Source: Sphingobacterium corticibacter
GTDB lineage: Bacteria > Bacteroidota > Bacteroidia > Sphingobacteriales > Sphingobacteriaceae
Reading direction: 5' to 3'
Length of the DNA stretch: 64,000 nucleotides
NCBI RefSeq assembly: GCF_003076635.1
Contig: NZ_QDKG01000001.1
Location: 992,001 to 1,056,000, forward strand
Shown: in pieces, positions 47,251 to 55,088 of the stretch
How the letters are laid out: each line of letters opens with the position of its first letter
Numbering within the stretch: the first letter of the stretch is position 1
Made by a program: the position numbers and the translations under genes
The notes under the pieces: model-generated
What the model was told of the DNA's origin: nothing
The model's database searches: none
The model's input: only the letters and a program-made list of their open reading frames with translations

Positions 47251-47270
47251 TAGAAATAAAAATCAAAGTT

Positions 47271-47693
47271 CTAAAATCGAAAGAATTTGGAGATTTTCTG
47301 CCAAATAGTAGATTTTTGACTTTCTTGAATAACTGGTTCTTCTTTTGGAATCTCCGGCATTTCAAAATACTCCGTCTTACGTTCTAAGTCATTTTCTCTA
47401 CCTAGACGGATTTCCTTTTCTGTCCAATGACCAGCAAACTCAATCTTGTTGTTCCTTATCCAATAATGAGACTGACATTCAAAATTCCAATTGCCTATAG
47501 ACGGATGAAGCGTAATTGATTTGCCATTAAATGTCAACCTCCAATCTGTCGGAGACAATGGAGTCACTACTTCATTACCACAGCCACATACACATTTATG
47601 TATTGCAGTGCAGTATTCGATTGAGACGTATAAAATGCCCTCCTCAACCTTTTCAGGAATGAATTCAACGAACTTATGCTGTAACGACATCTT
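47271..47693 (-). CDS. DUF6527 family protein of the ubiquitin-like operon
   Basis: About 140 residues. The family core is AIHKCVCGCGNEVVTPLSP, LTFNGKSITLHPSIGNW and FECQSHYWI. The Cys/His pattern (HKCxCGC and CxSH) suggests a metal site or a catalytic centre. DUF6527 proteins are the usual third component of multi-ubiquitin operons, where a deconjugating or processing peptidase role has been proposed. The C-terminal extension ends in an amphipathic IWQKISKFFRF. The gene starts inside the end of the E1 gene (ATG 47693 or 47687), so it is coupled to it. Confidence 0.82.
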   Translation of the reverse strand, partial: KMSLQHKFVEFIPEKVEEGILYVSIEYCTAIHKCVCGCGNEVVTPLSPTDWRLTFNGKSITLHPSIGNWNFECQSHYWIRNNKIEFAGHWTEKEIRLGRENDLERKTEYFEMPEIPKEEPVIQESQKSTIWQKISKFFRF

Positions 47694-48855
47694 CATTAAA
47701 AATTTTAGATGTACTAATAGCATATGAGCTATGATGCTCATTTTCCAAATCAACATAAATTCCAGATAGCTTCTTCCATCTCAGGATAGCAAAAATTGCA
47801 TTCAATGCATTCAATTCCGCAATCTGAATATTAGTAGCATATTCGTTATTATCGGAGTCTTCTGAAAAAATCCGAAGAGGTAAATGGTCATTCTTGTCAC
47901 GGGTGGCAGAAGTAACTCTTACAGCACCCGTAAGCTTGTCATCAACGACATTCACACCTAAACCTACATCAGAGAACGGAATACCGATACTAGCCAAGTA
48001 ATCTGTTATCATTTTCCTAGCTGCATTTTTATCAACACATACAAATATATAATCCATTTTATCTAATTCTAATAGATTCTCTTTTTTCACATAGTAGTCA
48101 TGGATATAAATGTGCTTGTGCATGTTAGAATACAACTTTTGATAATATGCAGCCTTTCTCGAATTTTCATTAAGGTCACTCATTGATGCAGCACCTGGCG
48201 AACGGAATGCATTATGTTGGTCAAAGCTATCCCCATCAAAAAGATGGATTTCCTTCACCGGTGTTTTAGCAACCATATCTAAAATATATGCTCCAGTTCC
48301 TCCTAAACCAACAATTGCAATTTTCTGTCCTTCTAATTTTGCATTAATTACTTCGATGTTAGCTCGACTCGAATTGGTATCAATGTACTGGAATACTGTT
48401 TCATTAGCACTGTCTGCTATCACCTTAAAAGTCTTTTCCGTTACTGAAGAATCCAGATATTTAGCCGGTGCCGAAATGATGTCTGCATACCTCTTGACCT
48501 TTTCATAGTAGTTCGGATATCCGGCAGGAGGCTTATTTGAAAAAGATCTGTTTACCGTAATCTGATGGTTCAGTACAGAATTAGAATTACTATGTTGAAT
48601 GGCAGTGATAATTGTACCGTCAGAACCACAGGGATTATCCCCGATAAAATGTATAACATGACTATCAGGAGTTGCTGTCTTGTTATTATTACTTAACGTG
48701 AGTGTACTTACTAACACTCCGTATAGTATCTGCCTGTTTTGATCGACATAGGGTATATGGTGGATAAGTAAATATCCACCACGTACCTCGATCTCATAAC
48801 CTTCGTCTCTTAGACGCTTAAGGTCTGGACTATGATTTATCAGTTGCTGTGACAT
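47674..48855 (-). CDS. DUF6791-E1 (ThiF) fusion, activating enzyme of a ubiquitin-like system
   Basis: 393 residues. Residues about 1-140 match the DUF6791 pattern (HVIHFIGDNPCGSDG with Cys76; SFSNKPPAGYPNYYEK). Residues about 165-393 are a ThiF/E1 adenylation domain: GLGGTG (183-188), acidic D207/D209 and R218 in HLFDGDSFDQHNAFR, and FVCVDKN. There are only two Cys in the protein and none after Cys273; the crossover region reads RVTSATRD. A hydroxyl nucleophile in place of the E1 cysteine is therefore possible (inference). The start overlaps the modifier gene by 26 bp. Confidence 0.88.
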   Translation of the reverse strand: MSQQLINHSPDLKRLRDEGYEIEVRGGYLLIHHIPYVDQNRQILYGVLVSTLTLSNNNKTATPDSHVIHFIGDNPCGSDGTIITAIQHSNSNSVLNHQITVNRSFSNKPPAGYPNYYEKVKRYADIISAPAKYLDSSVTEKTFKVIADSANETVFQYIDTNSSRANIEVINAKLEGQKIAIVGLGGTGAYILDMVAKTPVKEIHLFDGDSFDQHNAFRSPGAASMSDLNENSRKAAYYQKLYSNMHKHIYIHDYYVKKENLLELDKMDYIFVCVDKNAARKMITDYLASIGIPFSDVGLGVNVVDDKLTGAVRVTSATRDKNDHLPLRIFSEDSDNNEYATNIQIAELNALNAIFAILRWKKLSGIYVDLENEHHSSYAISTSKIFNEDVVTA

Positions 48856-49531
48856 CGAAGATCATTTTATTTTTGACACGAACAACTGAACCTTTAACCA
48901 TAGTGCCTTCTGGTTTAGGTTCCCAGCCTCTGCTATAAGTAACCGTATAACCCTTGTTTGGGTTATTATCGTATGATCCGAAAGCCAACACAACCAACTG
49001 CTCAAAAGAGATGTTTGCTTCTTTCCAAATATGTGGACGAGCATTGACAATAATGGTAAACTCAGTAGGTTTAAGTTTAGAGAAAAACTTCTCCTTACCC
49101 GGACGAGCTAAATCAACTACTTCATCATCTAATATTTGATCGTCTTGCCAACCTTCCTTGATGTCAAGGAAGATATCATCTTCAGCAGATATGTTGCCCA
49201 GTTCTCTGATTTGAACACCTCTTATGTATTGCTTATACCAAGTAAAGGGTTTGTTATTAATGAAGAACTGAAGCTTTTTCTTTACGAAGAAATACTCGGT
49301 TTCAGGTCGAGCCAAGTTAACTTGTTTCTCATTTTCAATAAGCTCATCATCATAAGGTTTGCTAATTGATAGAAATAACTCAGTATCTAAAGGTATACCA
49401 GCAATCTGTTTTAATTCTGCCCCTGTTTTGTATTGGTCAAAAGTTTCATACTCTTTGCCTTCTATTATAAATTTTAGGGGTACTTTCTGGTTTTGGGAAT
49501 GTGGATTCCCTTGATGATCATCTAACTTCAT
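48830..49531 (-). CDS. Triple beta-grasp ubiquitin-like modifier (multiubiquitin family)
   Basis: 233 residues with three ubiquitin-like domains in tandem: about 17-83, 86-151 and 156-233. The first two end in near-identical linkers, VNLARPETEYFF and VDLARPGKEKFF. The third ends FDVTATDKS with no GlyGly, so it would be conjugated through its natural end or after processing. It is the first gene of the operon; the DUF6791-E1 and DUF6527 genes follow with overlaps. Such operons are related to the BIL/Bub bacterial ubiquitin-like antiphage systems. Confidence 0.88.
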   Translation of the reverse strand: MKLDDHQGNPHSQNQKVPLKFIIEGKEYETFDQYKTGAELKQIAGIPLDTELFLSISKPYDDELIENEKQVNLARPETEYFFVKKKLQFFINNKPFTWYKQYIRGVQIRELGNISAEDDIFLDIKEGWQDDQILDDEVVDLARPGKEKFFSKLKPTEFTIIVNARPHIWKEANISFEQLVVLAFGSYDNNPNKGYTVTYSRGWEPKPEGTMVKGSVVRVKNKMIFDVTATDKS

Positions 49532-49851
49532 CGTAAATTGATTTTTGTTATTAAATAATAAAAAATTGCTTATTGCCTATCTTTTCAGCAATAAATAGGG
49601 GTTGCCCTATAACGATAATTAAATTTGATGCAACTGAAATTTTTATATAATTAATACCAAGCCCGACAACCTGAATTGTACTGATTGAGGGTTAAAATCA
49701 CGAAAAGCTTGTTTATTTCAAATAAAGGAGGTAGTTTTGAAGTGCAAAAACATTACTACCAAGAGCCTTGCAAGGGCTTTTGTTTCCTTTACGGAATTAA
49801 GCCAGGTGATTTTCGCCTGGTTTTTTTATTTTCTTAATTGTTTCTTTTTCA
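49532..49851. other. 320-bp gap between the Ubl operon and the DUF2188 gene
   Basis: No gene seen. It carries an ATAGGG-GTTG-CCCTAT inverted repeat (49595-49610) that could be an operator of the Ubl operon. A plus-strand GGTAGT...ACTACC stem lies around 49730-49760. A hairpin AGCCAGGTGA-TTTT-CGCCTGGTT with a T-run near 49799-49828 points to the plus strand and may end an unseen plus-strand transcript. Confidence 0.45.
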
Positions 49852-50097
49852 TTAGTACTTAGTGTCTTTAATTGATTTTGGATCATTTCCGGGCTTAACA
49901 GTATCACTATCTCGTATAGGTCCACCATTTGATCTGTGTATCCGAACTTCACCACCACCATTATTTGATGAAAACTGTTTTGCAAGTTGTTCAGCTTGCT
50001 TTTGAGTACTAACGATGGCTGAAGCCTTCTTACCACCCTCTTTTTGGACATTCCAATCAGACTGTCCTTTCTTTTGTGTTACATGATAATTTGCCAT
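49852..50097 (-). CDS. DUF2188 protein linked to the IetAS pair
   Basis: 81 residues, all within the DUF2188 pattern: YHVTQKKGQSDWNVQKEGGKK, of which the Trp and the following basic residues are typical, then a helix (QKQAEQLAKQFSS) and GGEVRIHRSNGGPIRDSDT. It is a small basic protein of unknown function. It lies 23 bp after the subtilase gene on the same strand, so it is probably part of the same transcript. It could be a modulator or antitoxin-like partner (inference). Confidence 0.75.
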   Translation of the reverse strand: MANYHVTQKKGQSDWNVQKEGGKKASAIVSTQKQAEQLAKQFSSNNGGGEVRIHRSNGGPIRDSDTVKPGNDPKSIKDTKY

Positions 50098-50120
50098 AAT
50101 AGTTATTAAAAAATTCCTAA

Positions 50121-52601
50121 TTAAACTCTTGGTACAATACGAGCAGCAGTTTTTATGTCAACTGCCTGAACTCCTAATGATTGGAGAATTTGTCTCATGT
50201 CATTAAAAACAGGTTCCTTTTCATTCGGATCAGATATTGTTAGAATTGCTGTAAAAGGGACTCCTTCTCTAGGTAAAACAGCCCCATCTCTCTCGAGATA
50301 TTCTACATCTAAAGTCCAATCTGTTGTTGGACCTACTCCTTGAGGGAATATGTTCTCATAAACCTTCACAGGACTCCATTTAAATGCATGCTCAATCTGA
50401 TCTTTTTCATTTTGACTCAAATCTTTTTCTTCAGGCGTGTAAATGGGCTTTAATCTACCTTTATATTTACCGTCTATTTGTTGCTGTCTTAATGCAGCAT
50501 CAACGTTTATTCTAATAAATTCAGCTCCGTAGGTGTAATTAAAAGGTGGAGTGCTAACTATTGTTAGTTTTGCTCTACCTACACATTTGCCATTTTTAAC
50601 AAGGCTAGAAGGCCAAGAGAACTTAAACCTCATTTTATGTCCTTTAATAATTCTATTTGCAAAAACTAAGGTTATAGCGTTGGGATTTCCATTTAGTATC
50701 TCCTCAGAGCCTTTTGGTATACCAAATCCAACCAAATGTTTGGATATGCTCTTTAATTTCTTATCTGTTAAATGTTCTGGTAATGAAGCATGGTGAATTC
50801 CAAGTGCTATGAGTGTCTCTCGGGATACTACTCCCTCAATAGAATGCTCGATGCTCGCTAAAGTCTTCGAAACATTAGGGGCTGCATAGCTGGTTCCACA
50901 ACTATCAGTAATTTTTCCGAATGTATCAATCGACAACAATCCATGACCTAAAACCCCATCCACTGTACCAGAGCCACCTACGTGAGCTAAATCGGGTTTT
51001 AATCCTATTTTCATTCCTGGTCCGCGACAACTATAGTTGCTAAGAGCGTAAGGAACAATTCCCTCTATATGTGGAGGGTTTAAGGCTGAAACACTTATAT
51101 TTCTTGAGCTTTCTGCCGGCTTCATAATAGTATCGTTTAAAGAAGATACAAGAACTTTTAGTGCTTCAACATGGTCAGATGGCCATTCTCTTCTTCTGTA
51201 ATGAGGAGGTATGTTTCCTGCAGAAATAATAAAAATAACATCATTATCTTCTGCAATTTTATCCAATATTTGAGCTGCCCAACTATAACCTGTCGTTGAA
51301 GCATGCTCTTCGATATTCAAACTAAAATTGAAAATCCTAACCCCCGTTCTTGAAACTATATCTTGTACGCGGTCACTTAAAACTTCAAAAAAAGTTAATA
51401 CATCTTTATAGTAATCTGTAAAATTTGTGCTTGGGAATAGATCTAAATCTATAATTCTACAACCATCTCTTTCTGGACATATTAAATCTCCGTTTAAGGT
51501 TTTTCCAAAAATTGTTAAACCCGAAATAAAAGTTCCATGACTTTCGTCTTTATGAGATGGACTTATATATTCTTCTCGTAATTCTATCCAATCAGATAAT
51601 ATATCAGAAACACCTCCATCCACCACACATATTTTAGGATAAGACATATCTGGATTAAATGATGGCATTACAACTCCATTATTCATTAATCCTTGACCAA
51701 AATCTGCTAGAGCCTGACTTATAGTTGGTGGAAGTTTTACACTCTTGACTAAAGGGTGTTTATCTAAGAAATTTAATAATTCTGAGTGACTGTCCTTATT
51801 AATAGATATCTTATTAGCTTTTGCTTGAGATTTATTTATAGAAACTGGTTGTAATTGAATTATTGGCGGAGCATCACTTATTTCAAATTTTATGATTATA
51901 GAAACAGAAGTGCTAGCGTTATCAATAGTCCTATTAACAACTAATCCTCTACCCAATTTCTCTAAACCTTCATAAAAACTTGCAAACAATTTTCTTTTAG
52001 GTAATGCTAGCAAGTCCCAGTCTTTTCTCACAGGGGGAACATCAAACAGTTCTACGACATATATTCCGCCAGTTTGTGGATTAGAAAACCACTCTAAAGC
52101 TTCCTTTAAAGAAAATTTTCGTTTATCATTAGCGCCATATGCTGATATTTCTCGAATAGAACCTACTTCGCTTCTTAATTTACCAGGATTGGGTTTCATT
52201 TTACCATTTACCTCTTTGTATGAAGTTTCTGCAGGTGCTTCACTAATTTTTTTATTTAACTCGTCAACTGAATTAGGTGATAATTCAATATAAATTTCGC
52301 CTAAATCACCAGCACCTACAACAGGAGCAATGTTTTTTACAAAAAGCCTGTCTGTAGGCCTATGACTTTTTGCTAAAGCAGCCTGTTGTAGGGTTACTTT
52401 CGCATAGCTTATAGATGTAAATTCATTAGAAAGTTGCACTGACCTAATTTCATCAAGCTGCTTTTGCAAGGTTATTTTATGTGCAACAAAATCAGAATCA
52501 TGACCTGCAAAAAAATCGGTTGATGGTCCACCGCCATTATTTTTCTCTGCTTCAATGAAATCCCCAGAATTCAGGACTATTTGTACGGGACTATTTTCCA
52601 T
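50121..52601 (-). CDS. ietS: Subtilisin-like (S8) serine protease, IetS-like
   Basis: 826 residues without a signal peptide, so cytoplasmic. The N-terminal 300 residues are a large unassigned domain. The S8 triad is complete: Asp328 (KICVVDGG), His355 (ESHGTFISG) and Ser571 (CGTSYAAPN), with oxyanion Asn463 (ISAGN). The C-terminal 200 residues are beta-rich. It lies 3 bp after an AAA+ ATPase gene. This ATPase-subtilase pairing is that of the IetAS antiphage system; the protease is presumably held inactive until the ATPase senses infection (inference). Confidence 0.88.
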   Translation of the reverse strand: MENSPVQIVLNSGDFIEAEKNNGGGPSTDFFAGHDSDFVAHKITLQKQLDEIRSVQLSNEFTSISYAKVTLQQAALAKSHRPTDRLFVKNIAPVVGAGDLGEIYIELSPNSVDELNKKISEAPAETSYKEVNGKMKPNPGKLRSEVGSIREISAYGANDKRKFSLKEALEWFSNPQTGGIYVVELFDVPPVRKDWDLLALPKRKLFASFYEGLEKLGRGLVVNRTIDNASTSVSIIIKFEISDAPPIIQLQPVSINKSQAKANKISINKDSHSELLNFLDKHPLVKSVKLPPTISQALADFGQGLMNNGVVMPSFNPDMSYPKICVVDGGVSDILSDWIELREEYISPSHKDESHGTFISGLTIFGKTLNGDLICPERDGCRIIDLDLFPSTNFTDYYKDVLTFFEVLSDRVQDIVSRTGVRIFNFSLNIEEHASTTGYSWAAQILDKIAEDNDVIFIISAGNIPPHYRRREWPSDHVEALKVLVSSLNDTIMKPAESSRNISVSALNPPHIEGIVPYALSNYSCRGPGMKIGLKPDLAHVGGSGTVDGVLGHGLLSIDTFGKITDSCGTSYAAPNVSKTLASIEHSIEGVVSRETLIALGIHHASLPEHLTDKKLKSISKHLVGFGIPKGSEEILNGNPNAITLVFANRIIKGHKMRFKFSWPSSLVKNGKCVGRAKLTIVSTPPFNYTYGAEFIRINVDAALRQQQIDGKYKGRLKPIYTPEEKDLSQNEKDQIEHAFKWSPVKVYENIFPQGVGPTTDWTLDVEYLERDGAVLPREGVPFTAILTISDPNEKEPVFNDMRQILQSLGVQAVDIKTAARIVPRV

Positions 52602-52604
52602 AAT

Positions 52605-53792
52605 CTATATTTTTTCCGAATCTTTAAATTTAGACAATTGTTTGCTGAGTGATGAAGGTGTCATTCCGAATAAAGATGCTATATCCTTTTGTTTAAACAA
52701 ATATGTTTTGTCATTTAACAACATTGCTATAAAGTCTTCATCGCTATGTAGCATAATATTTCTTTTAGCTACGTTAACCCTACCGGAATTAAGCAGAGCA
52801 AATTGTTTCATAACATCTACGATATTGCTTTCTTTTTCTAGCACAAAGGCTCTTTTTAGCCATTTAGAAAGCATTTCAGCATCGGCTCCTGAAGAACCAT
52901 CTAAACACCATGCAAGAAACTTAATCTCACTTTCATTAAATTCTAAGGGTGTAATAAATTTTTTAAGTAACTGAATCATAACTTCAGGAGAAGGCTTAGG
53001 GATTTCGACCTGTATATCAAACCTTCTCCATATTGCTGGATCTAACAGGCTCTCGTGGTTAGTTACACCAATAGTGAAACCCTTTTCATGACGAGAATCA
53101 AGGCTTTGCAATAATGTATTAACGACTCTTTTTACCTCTCCGACCTCTTGCGGATCGTTGCGAAGCTTAGCAATCGCATCAAATTCATCAAGCAATAAGA
53201 TGCATTTATATCTATTAGAAAATGTAAACAAGTTTCCGATATTTCGAGATGTTGTACCAAGATAAGAAGACATTAAGCCTTCTAATCTTGCAAGAACCAC
53301 AGGTAATCCTATTTGCTTAGCAATCCATTTAGCCAAATGAGTTTTTCCTGTTCCTGGTGCTCCGTAAATCAAGCATGAACTTGCAGGTGTGGCATTGATT
53401 TCCATCAGTTGATCAAATTTGCTCCATTCATTAACAATTGATTGAATTGCAAGCTGAATATTTTCATCGAACACTGGAGCTGCCTCTGGAAGATTATCAG
53501 GAAAAAAAACCTCAGCTAAAGGTGTTGATGTTTCCTTATCTACAGGAATAGAAGTTTTTATTGTTAATTCTTCGCCCTTTAACACGACAAAAGATTTCTG
53601 AATCTTACTCGGCGCCATATTAAAGGATGATTCGGAAGTGCTTAGCATAGCCTCAAGCGATTTTGCCTCCTTGATAAAACCATCTTTTTCAAGACTTTCT
53701 TTCAGTCTCTTAATCTGATGCATAATAGCTTCGTTAGGTGTTGTTAGAGCTGATCGACTTAAAGCTTGTATTATATTGAAGTATTTTAGCAT
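52605..53792 (-). CDS. ietA: AAA+ ATPase, IetA-like
   Basis: 395 residues: a helical N-terminal domain, then a classical AAA+ module with Walker A (YGAPGTGKTHLAKWIA, about 144-151) and Walker B (CILLLDEFDAIAKL, about 198-204), and arginine-finger segment DPAIWRRFDI. The last 30 residues contain FKQKDIASLFGMTPSSLSKQ, which reads like a helix-turn-helix. Cys-poor, cytoplasmic. It is followed at 3 bp by the subtilase gene. The promoter carries 20-bp-phased boxes, so autoregulation by this HTH is a testable idea. Confidence 0.88.
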   Translation of the reverse strand: MLKYFNIIQALSRSALTTPNEAIMHQIKRLKESLEKDGFIKEAKSLEAMLSTSESSFNMAPSKIQKSFVVLKGEELTIKTSIPVDKETSTPLAEVFFPDNLPEAAPVFDENIQLAIQSIVNEWSKFDQLMEINATPASSCLIYGAPGTGKTHLAKWIAKQIGLPVVLARLEGLMSSYLGTTSRNIGNLFTFSNRYKCILLLDEFDAIAKLRNDPQEVGEVKRVVNTLLQSLDSRHEKGFTIGVTNHESLLDPAIWRRFDIQVEIPKPSPEVMIQLLKKFITPLEFNESEIKFLAWCLDGSSGADAEMLSKWLKRAFVLEKESNIVDVMKQFALLNSGRVNVAKRNIMLHSDEDFIAMLLNDKTYLFKQKDIASLFGMTPSSLSKQLSKFKDSEKI

Positions 53793-53820
53793 TTGCTTAG
53801 TTGTTTCTTATTTACAAAAG

Positions 53821-53851
53821 CAAATTTAGAAATATATTTCCAATATCCAAA
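53821..53851 (-). promoter_or_regulatory. Promoter of ietA
   Basis: On the minus strand: TTTG (53851-53848), 19 bp, TAAATTTG (53828-53821), a full consensus match 28 bp before the ATG. A leader of about 20 nt results. Confidence 0.7.
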
Positions 53852-53902
53852 TTTAATTTCCATTTTTTGAATAAAAATTCCAATTAAACGAAATACTTTC
53901 CG
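53837..53902 (+). repeat. Four TTTCCA boxes at exactly 20-bp spacing in the ietA promoter
   Basis: TTTCCA (53837), TTTCCA (53857), ATTCCA (53877), TTTCCG (53897). Units 2 and 4 are alike (TTTCCRTTTTTTRAATAA), as are 1 and 3, so the array also reads as two 40-bp repeats. The first box lies between the -7 and -33 boxes and the others lie upstream. Confidence 0.7.
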
Positions 53903-53987
53903 TTTTTTAAATAAGTAGGGGTTTTTATATGCTGATTATTAGATGATTCTTTAAATTTTAGAGCCTATTCAAAAAAAGGGAGTTTGC

Positions 53988-54623
53988 TCACACAAACTCC
54001 CCAATGTCAAAATCACCCAAATCACTTTTCCGCAAGGTGGAAGAACCGTCGTCTCTTTCAGATGAAAGTGTGCTATCCAAAAGCTCGGCAATTTTTCGGG
54101 AAGCACCCTCAATGGAATTTTCCAGTAAGCTGAATAATTCGGTTCCCTGTAATTTCTGAACTATGGCTACCGCTGTTTCCTTTTGAGCCTGTTCCAAATT
54201 TTCTTTTCGAAGCAATGCCCCTACGGAGCTTAGTTCGTCGTAGGTAACCCCTTGGGCAAAACCGTTATCGCCACCGGATATTCCGTACCTGTTCCATTCT
54301 TCTTCCTCTTCTTCCAATTCAGGCATATTGCTGAAAACTTCGTCCAGTTCTTCCTGCGGAATTTGAATGCTGACGTTTTCGTTTTCGTCGTATTCAATGT
54401 CTAAATTATCAGGGTTTATCTCCGGCTCCGTTATTTGGCTTTCATTGGCAGTGTTCGGCACTGAAAGGCTTTTTACTGGCTTGGGTTGCCCCATAATATC
54501 GGGCAGGTTCGGGTTAACTTTTTGCTGTGTAGGCTTTTGCTCCGACCTTTTATGAATGACAATCTTATCCTGCAAAAGCAGGACAATGATGATTAGCAGG
54601 CATATCACAATTACTATTTCCAT
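53988..54623 (-). CDS. traD: Conjugative transfer protein TraD
   Basis: 211 residues: one N-terminal membrane helix (VIVICLLIIIVLLLQ), then an acidic, Pro-rich linker and a helical C-terminal domain (VGALLRKENLEQAQKETAVA). This is the small TraD of Bacteroidetes elements, unrelated to the coupling protein TraD of F. In standard order traE would follow; here the ietA unit intervenes. Confidence 0.78.
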   Translation of the reverse strand: MEIVIVICLLIIIVLLLQDKIVIHKRSEQKPTQQKVNPNLPDIMGQPKPVKSLSVPNTANESQITEPEINPDNLDIEYDENENVSIQIPQEELDEVFSNMPELEEEEEEWNRYGISGGDNGFAQGVTYDELSSVGALLRKENLEQAQKETAVAIVQKLQGTELFSLLENSIEGASRKIAELLDSTLSSERDDGSSTLRKSDLGDFDIGEFV

Positions 54624-54634
54624 AATCAGGTACT

Positions 54635-55084
54635 TTAAAAAATGGGTTTAAACTTTTCGTTGAAATCATCGGTAATGGCTTTTTCAAATAGTTCAAAATG
54701 ATGTTCAAGTATGTTATCGAGATAGGCATACAGGGGTATGGCATCTTTACCGATTACCTGTACAATACGGGACAGCCGTTCGTGGTATTCCTGCCGGATA
54801 TAAATGCTTTTATCGCCTCGCTTCGTCATCGAGTGGGTTTTCAAGAAGTGTTCGCCGTAGCTTCCGTCAAGGTTTTTCTTCGTGCGGTTTCTTTCCCGTT
54901 GTGCGGGTTTGCTTTGTGATAATTCTTCCTGCTGTACCTCGTCTTTTACCGCTTCCTTTGCCTGCTCTTCGGCAGGTTGAGGTGGTAGCTGCAAACCGTC
55001 CTTTTTTACACCGTCCACCATCAGGTTCATCATCATTTCCTCGTTAATGTCCGGCGTGACTTTTCTTTTATTGTCTTTTTCCAT
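54635..55084 (-). CDS. DUF3408 protein (TraB/TraC type)
   Basis: 149 residues: a disordered acidic/Gln-rich N-terminus and a C-terminal DUF3408 domain (SIYIRQEYHERLSRIVQVIG, LYAYLDNILEHHF), probably ribbon-helix-helix-like. DUF3408 proteins partner the ParA-like TraA in Bacteroidetes ICEs and may bind element DNA. It is 4 bp after traA. Confidence 0.85.
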   Translation of the reverse strand: MEKDNKRKVTPDINEEMMMNLMVDGVKKDGLQLPPQPAEEQAKEAVKDEVQQEELSQSKPAQRERNRTKKNLDGSYGEHFLKTHSMTKRGDKSIYIRQEYHERLSRIVQVIGKDAIPLYAYLDNILEHHFELFEKAITDDFNEKFKPIF

Positions 55085-55088
55085 AGCA

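Noticed and set aside
49797..50051. An 84-codon frame overlapping the DUF2188 gene on the same strand
   Set aside because: It lacks family likeness and overlaps a well-supported DUF2188 gene almost fully, so it is a frame shadow.
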